Notes: generated by a model not told the origin, from the sequence alone. Numbered from the stretch's first letter, positions 29,752 to 39,546 are shown. The stretch is 64,000 nucleotides of DNA from JACCSI01 sp035575715 (GCA_035575715.1 DATLXN010000033.1:1-64000); one strand, 5' to 3'. Made by a program: numbers and translations.

Positions 29752-29755
29752 CGCG

Positions 29756-29980
29756 ATGACGCTTGACGTGCGCATTCCTGCGGCGCTGTTATTCCTGCTG
29801 CTCGGCGCGGTGCTGTGCGGCTACGGCGTGCTCGGCGATCCGGTGCAAACGCAACGAGCGGGGGGCGTCGACATCAATGTCAGCTGGGGCGCGGCATTGA
29901 TGGTATTCGGTGCAGCGCTGTTGGTGTGGCGACGGGGGCGGCCGCTGCGCGAGAAGCAAGCGGTCGAACTGCATCCGTAA
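29756..29980 (+). CDS. Small two-helix membrane protein
   Basis: A 74-residue protein starting four bases after the symporter stop, so probably in the same operon. Two hydrophobic stretches (about residues 7-26 and 43-60, the second WGAALMVFGAALLVWRRGR) indicate two TM helices with a basic end inside. I do not recognise the family. A helper of the symporter is possible but only inferred from position. Confidence 0.65.
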   Translation: MTLDVRIPAALLFLLLGAVLCGYGVLGDPVQTQRAGGVDINVSWGAALMVFGAALLVWRRGRPLREKQAVELHP

Positions 29981-30003
29981 GTTCGCGTCGACAGCGATCT
30001 CGC

Positions 30004-32445
30004 TCACCGCAATGCACTCATCGGCTCAACCGCCATCACCCGGCGCGCCGGGAGCCACGTGGCGATCAGGGCTGCGATCGCCAGCAGTACCACGACGCTG
30101 ACATAAGTCAGGACGTCGGTTGGTTGGACGCCGAACAGCATTTGCGCCAACAGGCGGCTCGCGACGAGCGAGATGAGCAACCCGCCGGCCATACCCAGCG
30201 CCACCGGGCGGAGGCCTTCGACAAGCAGGCCCCGTAACACGTGGCCACGCGCGGCACCCAAGGCGAGCCGGATACCAATCTCCTGCGTACGTTGGCTGAC
30301 CAGATAGCCGACCACGCCGTAAACACCGATGACCGACACGATCAGGGCCAGCACGCCGAACACGGCAAACAGCCAAGCACGCATTTCCGGTCCGGCAACG
30401 GTCGACCGCACCACCGTGTCGAGCGTGCGCACACGATACATCGGCACCGTTCGGTCCAACCCCGCGAGCTCGCCGCGAATGGCCGATGTCAGCGTCGTCG
30501 GCTCCCCCGCCGCCCGCACCACGATCGCCATCGTGTGGTACGACGGCTGTTGCGCCTGCGGGGTGTAGAACATCGGCACCTCCGCCTCATCCAGCCCGAG
30601 GTGTTTCACGTCGCCGACGATGCCGACGACTTCGCGCGAACCGGCGCCGCCGGCATTTTGTTGCAGTTCGCGCGGGATCCCGCTATTGAAGGTCAAGCGC
30701 TGGCCAATCGCGTCCTGGTTGGGCCAGTAGCGGCGCGCCATCGATTCGCTGATGATCACCACGAGCGGGTTGCGATCACGGTCACGGCTGTTGAACAACC
30801 GACCGCGCAGCAGCGGGATGTGCATCGCCTGGAAATAGTCGGCGTTAATCGAGCGCGCCTGGATCGAATGGCCCTGGCCGGGGGGCTGTAGCCGCGCGTC
30901 GATCTGGACGCCGCGACTGTCGAAATTCGCGCTCAGCGGCAGGATGTTGATCGCGCCGACCGCAGTCACCCCGGGTTGGCGGCGCAGTGCGTCATAGAAC
31001 TGTTCATAAAACGGAATCTGATCGCCTTCTGCATACGTGGCCGTCGGCACAGCGGTCTCGAAAGTCAGGACCTGCTCACTCGCGAATCCGGTGTCGACGT
31101 GGAGCAACTGCCACAAACTGCGGACCATCAGGCCGGCGCCGGCCAGCAGGACCAACGCGAGCGCCACTTGCGACGCGATGAGCACCTCTCGCATCGGTCG
31201 ATGCAACGCGGGCCGCGCCTGACCGCGCGATCCCTCGCGCACCGCGCCATGCAGATCCCCGCGTGAGATCTGCAGCGCGGGCAACAGTCCCGAGAAGATG
31301 CCAGTCAGCGCAGCCAGCGCCATCGCGAAGGTCAACACCCACGGGTCGACGCGGATATCTTCGGCGCGCGGAACACCAGCGGCGCCGAGCCAGGTCAGCG
31401 CGCGTGTGCTGGCGACAGCGAGGGCGATTCCAGCGGCCCCACCGAGACCGGCAAGAAGCAGGCTCTCGGTCAACAACTGGCGCACCAAACGGCCCCGGCC
31501 GGCCCCCATCGACGCCCGGACCGCGAGCTCAGTCCGTCGCGACGCACCTTGCGCGAGCAACAGGTTGGCGAGGTTGGCGCACGCGACGAGTAAAACAAAG
31601 CCCACCGCCGCCGCCAGCAACAACAACGCCGGTCGCGTGTCGGCCACGAGCGCAACATGCAGGTCGGAAAGCACGACGCCTCGGTCGGTGTTGTCTGCGG
31701 GGTACTGCTCTTCGAGCCGCCGTGCGATCGCCGTCCAATCCGCGCGCGCCTGCTCGATCGAATAGTCAGGTTTCAGCCGCCCGACCCCGCGGATGAAGTG
31801 GCCGCCGCGATTGGCGCCCGCCGGCTCGAATTGAAACGCCATGAATGCATCGGCGTCACGCTCCGGATTGGCTTCGACATGGCGATAATCGGGTGACAGC
31901 ACGCCGACCACGGTGGCCGGGCGTGCATTGACGTCGATCGAGCGGCCGATGATGGTGGGATCGCCACCGTAACGGCGCTGCCAGAAGCCGTGGCTCAGAA
32001 TCACCGCGCGTGGGCCATTCGGCAAATCCTCCTCGGCGAGAAACGGCCGTCCTAACGCGAACAACGCGCCGAGTGTCGGAAAGAAGCCTTCGGTGACGAT
32101 GACGCCGCCGATGCGCTCAGGCAGCCCGGTGCGATCGGCAATCGTAAAAAAGCCGACGTAGCCGTGGGCGCCGACGCGATCCATCGTCCGTGTCGCGCGC
32201 GCGAAATCGATGAAGTCAGCCGGCGACAGGTTGCCTTGCTCACCGGTCGCGGTATCCAGTCCGACAAGCTTGACCAGTCGCTCGGGCGACGGATACGGCA
32301 GCGGCCGCAGCAGCACCGCGCTGATCACGCTGAACATCGCCGTATTCGCCCCCAGCCCTAACGCAAGGGTGAGGACCGCGACAGCGGTAAATGCCGGTTG
32401 ACGCCGCAACGAGCGCCACGCAAAGCGGAGATCCTGGCTGAGCAT
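30004..32445 (-). CDS. ADOP-type orphan FtsX/MacB permease
   Basis: An 813-residue duplicated permease like the one at 2668. It begins with a soluble amphipathic start (MLSQDLRFAWRSLRRQP), then TM1 with LTLALGLGANTAMFSVI (residues about 24-45), and MacB core (about 50-245). A first FtsX block (ACANLANLLLAQGASRRTEL near 290), a second core and a final FtsX block (GIRLALGAARGHVLRGLL) complete it. No ATPase is encoded nearby. It is convergent with the small membrane protein gene. The substrate is unknown. Confidence 0.92.
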   Translation of the reverse strand: MLSQDLRFAWRSLRRQPAFTAVAVLTLALGLGANTAMFSVISAVLLRPLPYPSPERLVKLVGLDTATGEQGNLSPADFIDFARATRTMDRVGAHGYVGFFTIADRTGLPERIGGVIVTEGFFPTLGALFALGRPFLAEEDLPNGPRAVILSHGFWQRRYGGDPTIIGRSIDVNARPATVVGVLSPDYRHVEANPERDADAFMAFQFEPAGANRGGHFIRGVGRLKPDYSIEQARADWTAIARRLEEQYPADNTDRGVVLSDLHVALVADTRPALLLLAAAVGFVLLVACANLANLLLAQGASRRTELAVRASMGAGRGRLVRQLLTESLLLAGLGGAAGIALAVASTRALTWLGAAGVPRAEDIRVDPWVLTFAMALAALTGIFSGLLPALQISRGDLHGAVREGSRGQARPALHRPMREVLIASQVALALVLLAGAGLMVRSLWQLLHVDTGFASEQVLTFETAVPTATYAEGDQIPFYEQFYDALRRQPGVTAVGAINILPLSANFDSRGVQIDARLQPPGQGHSIQARSINADYFQAMHIPLLRGRLFNSRDRDRNPLVVIISESMARRYWPNQDAIGQRLTFNSGIPRELQQNAGGAGSREVVGIVGDVKHLGLDEAEVPMFYTPQAQQPSYHTMAIVVRAAGEPTTLTSAIRGELAGLDRTVPMYRVRTLDTVVRSTVAGPEMRAWLFAVFGVLALIVSVIGVYGVVGYLVSQRTQEIGIRLALGAARGHVLRGLLVEGLRPVALGMAGGLLISLVASRLLAQMLFGVQPTDVLTYVSVVVLLAIAALIATWLPARRVMAVEPMSALR

Positions 32446-32485
32446 GGCAGTTGGACGGGCCAGGTCGCTGGAAGGTTCAATCTCA

Positions 32486-32547
32486 GTCGGTGGTCGGTGG
32501 TCGGTGGTCGGTCGGTGGTCGGTGGTCGTGGTCGTGGTCGTGGTCGT
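32486..32547. repeat. GTCGGTG / GTCGTG tandem tract
   Basis: GTCGGTG repeats with a period of seven, with one slipped 4-base GTCG unit, then changes to a six-base GTCGTG repeat. It lies between the phosphoesterase and the orphan permease genes, right at the stop of the former. Confidence 0.85.
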
Positions 32548-33945
32548 CTACAAGTCGACGATCATCGGGCCGGCCAGAAATTCATCATCGGGGCCGCGCC
32601 GTGGGATATCCGACAATTCACCGTTGAGCAACTCGCCAATGGCGCGAACGGTCATCCGTTTCCCGTCAATCGTGACCAGCAGGAAGTGCGGCGTGTCAGC
32701 CCACGAGACGGTGTGGGCCTCTGCGAACTGATTCGGCCGCCCGCGCCGCAGTTTGCCGGCGGCGCCGGTCACGAAATAGTCGATGCCGTCGGCGTGCGAG
32801 TGCTGAAAATTATGCTCGTGCCCGTTGAACATCACGCGGACCCGTGAGGCGCGGAGGCGCGCCATCAGCGGATGCATGTCGGTGGTGTTGTGATGGCGCG
32901 GCCCGGCCGAGTACGGCGGATGGTGGCAAAACGGAATTCGCCACAACACGTTGTTGTCTTCAGCGATCTGCAAGCTCTCTTCGAGAAATGCCTGATGCTC
33001 CGGATGTTGGAAGAGCCGTCCGCGCGAGAAGAAGTGTTCCTTGGAGGTGTCCAGGCAGATCAACTCGATGTCATGCCCGACGTGGACGCGATAGAACAAG
33101 CCCGGGTCGAGCGAGGCTTTGCCGGTGGCTTCGTCACTGGCCATCCGCTCGCGCAAGAAGAAGTTGTCGAGCACCTGCTCGCGATCGTCGCGGTCTTCGG
33201 TCTCCGCCGAATCGTGGTTGCCGATAGACGGATAGACCGGAATGCGGTTCAGCAGATAGCGATAGGGTTGATAGAAGGTGAAAAACCAGTCGTCGTCTTC
33301 GTCGCCATGATCGCCGATCGCGAAGCCCAACAGCCGTTTGCCGGCGTAGACGTTGTCGCCGGTGGTCAGGACGAAGCGCAAATCAAACTGCTCGGCCGCG
33401 CGCGTGAGCGCCTCACCGATTTCGCGTTGCCGCTTGGTCGGACTCGTCTTGCGGATGCCGACGCCGAAGTCACCGATGATCGCAAACGACACCGGCTCTG
33501 TGAGGCGCATATCGACCGAGGGATGCGTGCGGAACTGGTTGACGTAGCGCCCGGCACCCTTGACCAGACCCTGCTCTGCCCCGGGATGCCAGTCGTAGCG
33601 CTCGCCTTCGGCCCAGACCTCGTCATTGACGGTGACCTGGTAGCGATAGCGCGTGTCTGGTTTCAGCCCGGTGATGTAGCACCAGTTGGTGGTTTCGGAG
33701 CGAGCCGTCGCCGCCAGGGCGCCGCTCTCATCAAAGACGTCCACGCGACCGATGCCGTAGGGCGTCGATCCCACACCGATACTGTCCCGGCGCGGCGGAT
33801 GCACGCGATTGAGATCGCGGTCGTCAACCAGCTTCCATTCACCCTTGCTGCGGACGCGGAAATAAAATGCGCCCCACGCGATCAGCGCCGAGGAGGAAGA
33901 GACGCCGGCAAGATGTAAGTAGGGTTCTGCGTGGAACTCAGGCAT
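32548..33945 (-). CDS. Purple-acid-phosphatase-like metallophosphoesterase
   Basis: A 465-residue calcineurin-like phosphoesterase. An N-terminal fibronectin-III-like domain of about 140 residues (with ITGLKPDTRYRYQV) precedes the catalytic domain. All metal motifs are visible: AIIGDFGVG, TTGDNVYAG, PSIGNHD, FCHHPPYSAG and FNGHEHNFQH, in that order. There is no obvious signal peptide. The substrate is unknown; the family includes phosphomonoesterases and phosphodiesterases. A tandem repeat tract lies between its stop and the next gene. Confidence 0.88.
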   Translation of the reverse strand: MPEFHAEPYLHLAGVSSSSALIAWGAFYFRVRSKGEWKLVDDRDLNRVHPPRRDSIGVGSTPYGIGRVDVFDESGALAATARSETTNWCYITGLKPDTRYRYQVTVNDEVWAEGERYDWHPGAEQGLVKGAGRYVNQFRTHPSVDMRLTEPVSFAIIGDFGVGIRKTSPTKRQREIGEALTRAAEQFDLRFVLTTGDNVYAGKRLLGFAIGDHGDEDDDWFFTFYQPYRYLLNRIPVYPSIGNHDSAETEDRDDREQVLDNFFLRERMASDEATGKASLDPGLFYRVHVGHDIELICLDTSKEHFFSRGRLFQHPEHQAFLEESLQIAEDNNVLWRIPFCHHPPYSAGPRHHNTTDMHPLMARLRASRVRVMFNGHEHNFQHSHADGIDYFVTGAAGKLRRGRPNQFAEAHTVSWADTPHFLLVTIDGKRMTVRAIGELLNGELSDIPRRGPDDEFLAGPMIVDL

Positions 33946-33970
33946 CGGCTGTCATGATCGCGCCGCCGAG

Positions 33971-34216
33971 CTATTTCGTGTCGGCGTCGGTCTCGTCGCC
34001 GTCGTCTTCGCCCTCGGCTGGTTCGTCACCCCAAGGGTTGGCTTGCGGGCCAGGCACAATGCCTGCGATGTCGGGATCCGCCCCGCCAGGGCCACCATCG
34101 TCATTGCCGCGTCGTGTACGCGCTTCGGCGCGCTTGGCAGCCTTTTCCTTCTGTTTTTCTGCGCGCGCCCGCTCGCGTTCGCGCTTGCCCCGAGCCAGTG
34201 GATTCCGAGTAGCCAT
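33971..34216 (-). CDS. Small charged protein, unknown
   Basis: An 81-residue protein with a very basic first half (KRERERARAEKQKEKAAKR), predicted to be a continuous helix, and an acidic disordered second half (DEPAEGEDDGDETDAD). I do not recognise it. CGGGAGA just before and at the ATG can pair with TCTCCCG at the far side of an 11-base loop, so initiation may be influenced by a hairpin. It lies 25 bases from the phosphoesterase gene and may be cotranscribed with it. Confidence 0.6.
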   Translation of the reverse strand: MATRNPLARGKRERERARAEKQKEKAAKRAEARTRRGNDDGGPGGADPDIAGIVPGPQANPWGDEPAEGEDDGDETDADTK

Positions 34217-34281
34217 CTCCCGTCATTGTATCGCGGGAGACAAAATGCGCCGTTTCGCGCGTGTTTTCGCGATGGTGCGAG

Positions 34282-35304
34282 CTACACCGCGCTGAGGCGA
34301 TCGAGACGCGCGCGCAACGCAGCCGTGAATCCTGCCATCTCTTCTGCCGTGCCCCCACTGGCCTCGACCGCGTCGGCGATCTGCGCATCGGACAACCGGC
34401 CAAGCGTCGACATCAACCACCGCACGTCCGAGACACGGATGCCCGTTGCGATATCCGCGGTGCGTTGACCGGTGTAGCCGAAGTTCACGACTTCACCGTT
34501 GACGCCCTGCACGAAGGCCTCGCTCTCGGCGGCGAAACCCGCCGGATCCCAACGGCCGCGGGTGACCACGTTGCCCCATTTGCCGAGCGCGCCGCCCCAA
34601 TCGATGATCAGATAGCGCGCTTCACGCAAGCGATTCCGCGTCGGATACTCGAAGATCGCGGTGTTCGAGCCGCGCGCGACATCGCGCAGGTCCTTTGAGT
34701 CCCAATTCGACAGCCACATCATGACGATTTTCAGTCCGTGCAGCTCGCGCGAATTGAGGAACGGGTTGTCGTTCCAGGCCCAGCTGTGTTCGTCGAAGTG
34801 CTTGATGACGCCGTCCTCGTCCAGTTCAAACCGGGCATCTTTGAACTGGCAGGTCTCATCGACACAAGACTTGGCCCGCTGGAGATCACTGACTCCTTCG
34901 ATGCGGCCGGATGCGACGTAATAGGTCACTTCAACAAAGTAGCCGGCCGCCCACGCCAGCCGCGTCGCCAGGGTTTCAACCTGCACTTCGTGACCCCACT
35001 TCACTCGCCAGGTCCGCCCCCGGGCATCTTTCACCGAAACGCAGGGCTGCGAGCCGGTGAGGTGTTCTTCGATGAAAGTAAACGGGGGCGCGGGCGCGCC
35101 GTCGCGGCCGCCGGAGCCAACGGTGAGGTCCAGGTGTTCGACATCAGGCTCACGCCAAATCACGGCCTGTACTGAATGCAGCGGCCGGTGACCGGCTCGC
35201 CAGATCTTGATCATGGAGCGGACCCGCCAGAAGCCGTAAACGGCCATCGTGCCGGCCACGAGCCCGAAAACAACCCAAAAAACAGTAAGCGCCACCTCAT
35301 CCAT
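34282..35304 (-). CDS. Membrane-anchored kinase-like protein (unnamed family)
   Basis: A 340-residue protein with one N-terminal TM helix (residues 5-25) and a soluble domain of 300 residues. I do not recognise a named family. The pattern resembles protein-kinase folds: RVKWG (Lys102) and Glu110 as a possible VAIK-type lysine and helix-C glutamate; RELHGLKIVMMWLSNWDSKD (Asp202, Lys204) as the catalytic loop with Asn instead of His; and IIDWGGALG (Asp235) as DFG. The same order recurs in the proteins at 36665 and 51224, so I regard the three as homologues. Function as a kinase is an inference; the loop His and Asn are not conserved here, so it may be inactive or atypical. Confidence 0.6.
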   Translation of the reverse strand: MDEVALTVFWVVFGLVAGTMAVYGFWRVRSMIKIWRAGHRPLHSVQAVIWREPDVEHLDLTVGSGGRDGAPAPPFTFIEEHLTGSQPCVSVKDARGRTWRVKWGHEVQVETLATRLAWAAGYFVEVTYYVASGRIEGVSDLQRAKSCVDETCQFKDARFELDEDGVIKHFDEHSWAWNDNPFLNSRELHGLKIVMMWLSNWDSKDLRDVARGSNTAIFEYPTRNRLREARYLIIDWGGALGKWGNVVTRGRWDPAGFAAESEAFVQGVNGEVVNFGYTGQRTADIATGIRVSDVRWLMSTLGRLSDAQIADAVEASGGTAEEMAGFTAALRARLDRLSAV

Positions 35305-35399
35305 AAACCGTCGAACTCCGCACGGCGCTCTGCAAGAAACAGGCTCAGCTCAGCTCCTGCCTCGGCCATTCGGGAACGCGTGTTGCACGTGCGCGAGCA

Positions 35400-36668
35400 A
35401 TGGCGAGAAAACGATGGCTCCGCGGATGGAAGTTCGGCGTCTTGATTGCGCTGGTGATTATCGGTGTGCTGCTCTACATCGTCCAAGATCAGGAGGACCT
35501 GAAGGTTCAGAGTCCGGTCGCCGCGACCGACCCGCGCTTTCCTGACTACATTGCATCCCTGGTTGGCGCGCCGGTGGAACCCGGTGACCACTACGTCGTG
35601 TTGCGCAACGGCGACCAGGCCTTTCCGCCGATGCTCGACGCCGTGCGCAAGGCCAAGCAACGCATCAACCTCGAAACGTTCATGTACGGCGACGGAATCA
35701 TCGGCGACGAATTCACCCGCGAATTCGCCAGTGCCGCCCAGCGCGGCGTCACCGTCCGTATCGTTCTCGATGCGATGGGCGGCGAACTCTCGTCGGAGAC
35801 CGAAAAGACGTTGACCAACGCGGGAGTCAAACTGGTTCACTTCAATCCGATGCGGCCTTGGAGCCTCGAAGAAACCAATTACCGGACGCACCGCAAGTCA
35901 ATGATCGTCGATGGCGACCTGGCCTTCACCGGCGGAATGGGGATCTCGGACCACTGGATCGGCAACGCGCAGTCGCCGGATAACTGGCGCGATACCCATT
36001 TCCAGGTCACTGGCCCAGCGGTGCGCGCCCTGGAAGCGTCGTTCTACGAGAATTGGATCGAATCCGGCGGCGGCGCGGCGCCCGCGCTCGACCCCGAGAA
36101 GCCCAATCAAGGCACCGGGGCGCGCTCAGTCGTGGTGTGGAGCAATCCGACCGCCGGCGCCAGCAACGTGAAGTTGTTTTACTTGCTCTCGATCGCCTCC
36201 GCGCGGTCGACGATCGATGTGCAGTCGCCGTATGTCGTGCTCGATAATTCGACGCAGGGAGCCCTTGACGAGGCGCGCAAACGTGGCGTCCGCGTCCGCA
36301 TTCTGACCGACGGTGAAATCACCGACGCCAAGCCGGTCAAGCATGCCAGCCGCTACTTGTATCAGACGTTGTTGGAATCAGGCTACGAGATCTACGAATA
36401 CGAACCGACGATGATGCACGTCAAGGCGCTGACCGTGGACGGCGTCTGGAGCATCATTGGATCTGCCAACTTCGATAATCGCTCGTTCGAACTGAACGAC
36501 GAACTCATCGTCGGTATCAGTGATCCGGAACTGGCGACTGCGCTGGTCCGCGACTTCGAACATGACATGACCAAAGCGACCAAGCTGGATGCCGCCACCT
36601 GGGGCAATCGGTCGATGTGGAAAAAGGTGCAGGAGAAGTTCTGGTCGTTATTTAGCGAGCTGTTCTAA
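35400..36668 (+). CDS. Cardiolipin-synthase-like phospholipase D family protein
   Basis: A 422-residue PLD-superfamily enzyme with an N-terminal TM helix (residues 11-28). Two complete HKD motifs are present: THRKSMIVDGDLAFTGG near 162 and MMHVKALTVDGVWSIIGSAN near 340. Each has HxKxxxxD followed by G(S/G)xN-type residues. Members condense phosphatidylglycerol to cardiolipin or act as phospholipases. It is divergent from the kinase-like gene at 34282, and its stop overlaps by three bases the convergent kinase-like gene at 36665. Confidence 0.88.
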   Translation: MARKRWLRGWKFGVLIALVIIGVLLYIVQDQEDLKVQSPVAATDPRFPDYIASLVGAPVEPGDHYVVLRNGDQAFPPMLDAVRKAKQRINLETFMYGDGIIGDEFTREFASAAQRGVTVRIVLDAMGGELSSETEKTLTNAGVKLVHFNPMRPWSLEETNYRTHRKSMIVDGDLAFTGGMGISDHWIGNAQSPDNWRDTHFQVTGPAVRALEASFYENWIESGGGAAPALDPEKPNQGTGARSVVVWSNPTAGASNVKLFYLLSIASARSTIDVQSPYVVLDNSTQGALDEARKRGVRVRILTDGEITDAKPVKHASRYLYQTLLESGYEIYEYEPTMMHVKALTVDGVWSIIGSANFDNRSFELNDELIVGISDPELATALVRDFEHDMTKATKLDAATWGNRSMWKKVQEKFWSLFSELF

Positions 36669-38313
36669 CGTTCAGCACCGACCGTGGACCAGCCGTCGGC
36701 GCTGCGCCTGAAGAAGAACGTGGCCGGCCGGGCCCACGCCGGATGCGACGGGTGCCTTGTGGTGATCCGCACCCCGATGTAATTGCCGGCAGCCGTCGTC
36801 AGTAACGCCGCCGGGAGCGAGCTTGAGGCGGCACCAGACGCCCCATCTACGATCGCTGGCTCGGCGAGCGGCGTCTCGCTATCAGTCGCGTTGTCGTAAC
36901 GGAACCACTGCAAGTCATAGCGGGCCGCCGGCTCGGCGACTCCAGCGGCCACCGCCGCGTTCGCAAACGTCAGCTCCCCACTCGCCGACAGGTCGGCGTC
37001 AACTACCGGGTTTACCCCATTGAGCCAGGTGCGTAACACCTTGTCGCGACGCTTGATCAACGTCTCGGTCAGGTACGCCGACGCGCGCGGGTCGCTGTAG
37101 CGCGCCTTGCCGACAATCGCCGCAATCCGTTCGTTGCTGAATTTGGCCACGATCCGCGCCGCCCAAAACGCATCGTCCGGCCGCATGTTCTCGAAGGCCG
37201 GGTTCCGATACTCAGGCTTCCACCGTGCCGGCTCAAACGCGTCGCCTTCGAAGCGGCCAATCGACGGCGGCACATCCGGATAGTCGACCAGCAGCCACGG
37301 CCGCAAGTAGAGACCCAACGTCGCCAGTGTGCGCCAACCGGGTTGCAATTCGAAAATGTACTCATTGCCCGCGCGTCGCCGCTGCGCGAAGATGGTGCCG
37401 CTGCCGAGAATCGATCCGAAGTCGAACATGTAGTGCTTGATGTAGCCGCGGCCGTTACGCGTCTCGAGCATGTCGAGACTGTTTACGCCGCGCGAATCAT
37501 CGTGGTTCAGCCACGCGCGAAAACCCTGGCGCCGCGCAACTCGCGTCGATGCTCGTGCGCGACAATGTCATTGGGATCGTCGGGGCGGGTGCCGTAATAG
37601 CGGAAGTTCCCGAGTGGCTGGCCTTCGGCAAATCGACTCACCAACACGCGATAGCGACCGTTGGCCTGTCGCGCCGCGCGCCGGAATACGTCATCGAGAT
37701 CGCGCCGGCCGACAGGACGGCGTTTGCCGTCAAGCGGGTCGTCGATGGTGGCGCCGGCAGCGATCACCAGGGCATCGGCATCGAGTTCAGCGAGGTAGAC
37801 CTCAACGGTGTGGTAGCCGATCGCGTGGTAGAACGCCGTGCCGATGGTTTCAGCGGCGCTGGCCATTTCCGGATGCGCTGGAGGATCCACCTCGATCTGA
37901 TACAGCTGGCCCGCCGGATCGCGCATTCGGAAGCCGGGCTGAATGCCTGTGCTCTTCCCTGCCGCAACCACCCAGCCAACAACCGAGAGTTGCGTCACCC
38001 GGTCGGGTCCGCGCAGCAAGTCCTCCAACGACAGGTCGCGGCGCCCGATGCGGTTGGTGAACCAGCTCGAATCCGGCGCTTCGTCGAGCGTATTGACATT
38101 GGGCGCGCGGACGTCACGCCGTTCGCCAGGCGCGGCGAACGTGTTGACCAGAAAGTCGTAGCCGTTACTGTCTTCCTGGAGCAGCGCCTGTGACGCGTCA
38201 AGCGCGGTGTCGTCGTCGCTCGACAACGGATCGTCGGGGAAAAAACGGGGCTGCGCAGCACTGATCGATAGAGCGAAGCCGGCCACTGACAGGACCACGA
38301 GCAGGTGACGCAC
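36665..38313 (-). CDS. Exported kinase-like protein, frameshifted
   Basis: About 549 residues if the frame is repaired. The GTG at 38313 gives a signal peptide (RHLLVVLSVAGFALSISAA) and lies one base after the Omp85 stop, so the two genes are coupled. RELRGARVF...WLNHDDSRGVN is a kinase-like catalytic loop and HYMFDFGSILGS a DFG-like motif. Upstream, QIEVDPPAHPEMASAAE corresponds to the VK...E region of the relatives at 34282 and 51224, but the lysine position is Glu. The frame breaks inside a CGCGCG run at 37514-37518: one base appears missing between VFA and WLN. Function unknown; decay after interruption of its operon is possible. Confidence 0.65.
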
Positions 38314-38314
38314 G

Positions 38315-39503
38315 CTAAAACACTCCGCCGAACACAATATGGAGATGCTTGCCGTCCTGGCTGCCAAACGCGGCGTCGACGCGCATGATCACGCCGTTGG
38401 CCGTGTTGAAGCGAAACCCGAAGCCGTAATCAGTCTCGAGATCCCGGAGATTGAGATCGCGCCGCCGCAGCGCCACCTTTCCGGCGTCATAGAACAGCGC
38501 GGCGTCGAGGCCCGACCACAGTTCCCAGCGATATTCTCCCTGCAGGAGCAGCGCATGCGGGCCGCGGAATCGGTAGTTGCGAAACCCGCGCAACGAGTCG
38601 TTGCCACCCAGTGAAGGCATCAAGTAAAACGGGACGCGGCTGCCGTCGTCGGGCGCATAAAGAGAGGCCATGTTCGCGCGCAAGGCGATGACCCGACGGT
38701 CGGCGAAGAAGCCGATGTACTGCCGCAGGTCTATGTCGCTTCTGGTGAAATTCCATGCTTCGCCGTTGTGATCGGCAAACCGCGTCAGTTCGGCGCGATA
38801 CCAGCCGCCACGTCGCGCGTTGCGCGGCTCCCGGTAATCGATATCGACAAAGCCTGACGAGCGAATAAATTGGGTGTCGGCGCGAAAGCCTGGCGTGGCC
38901 ACCGGCGCAAACAGCTGTTCGAGGCTTGGCACCGAGGCGTCTTTCCCACCGCTGGTTTGCGGGTTGAGCAGACCCAGCCCTCCACCAACCGTCAAGATTG
39001 GCGCGATACGCAGTCCGAGCCTCGCCGCGACCTCTTCGCTGCGCAACGAGAAAGTGCTGTGATTGGCGCGCTGCGATTGCGGGCCGAGGCCGAAAAAGTC
39101 CTCGCGCGGATACTCGCGGATGGTTGCGACCGCATCCGCCATCATGCGACCACCTGCAAGATCAGGAAACGTCGCGCGCAGTTCAGCGGCCCAATACTTC
39201 TTGGCGCTCGCCGCGATCCACATCTCCAGCATGCCGCGTCGCCGGAACAGATCACGGTCGCGAAAGCCGACCCCGACAGCGAAGCCACTGCCGGTGGTCA
39301 GACTCCCGAGTTTCGGATGGATCCCGTCGCGGGCGACGAGAAACAGGCCGCGACCTTCAACAAAGGCTATGGCGCGCTGGAAACCGTCCGGGGCATTCGC
39401 GCGTGGCGTTGTTTGTCTTCGCGGGCCTGACGTAAGGCCTCCGCGCGGGTTTGCGGAGCCGTCGGAGCTTGCGCCTGCGCGAAAGCCGGCAGGGCTAACG
39501 CCG
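38315..39503 (-). pseudogene. Omp85/BamA-like surface antigen, body of gene split by element
   Basis: Outer-membrane beta-barrel of the Omp85 type, without recognisable POTRA domains: GIHPKLGSLTTGSGFAVGVG near the start of the barrel, SLGGNDSLRGFRNYRFRGP before the last strands, and GGVF at the end. The mature N-terminus, AFAQAQAPTAPQ and onward, begins at 39486, but the start codon and signal peptide are 9.3 kb away at 48806-48847, beyond the inserted element; joining them at the 17-bp repeat restores one frame. A second defect is one missing base in the CGCGCG run at 39398-39403. Downstream it is coupled to the kinase-like gene at 38313. Confidence 0.85.
39487..39503 (+). repeat. Left attachment core, 17 bp
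   Basis: CGGCAGGGCTAACGCCG, identical to 48806-48822; neighbouring bases on both sides differ between the copies. The core has short inverted ends (CGGC/GCCG). Confidence 0.9.
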
Positions 39504-39510
39504 TACAGGG

Positions 39511-39541
39511 TGTGAAGGTTCAAGTCTTCTCGACCGCACCA
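39511..39541 (+). other. tRNA-Leu 3'-end-like remnant inside the left end of the element
   Basis: GAAGGTTCAAGTCTTC resembles a T-arm, and CGACCGC followed by ACCA resembles the 3' acceptor strand of a tRNA-Leu. No matching 5' half (GCGGTCG) is present on the left, and the T-stem is one base short of perfect pairing. It may be the trace of a tRNA gene formerly used as attachment site. Confidence 0.5.
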
Positions 39542-39546
39542 ACCAA

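Noticed and set aside
33095..33918. Long plus-strand open frame over the phosphoesterase
   Set aside because: Antisense shadow of a gene with all metal-binding motifs on the minus strand.
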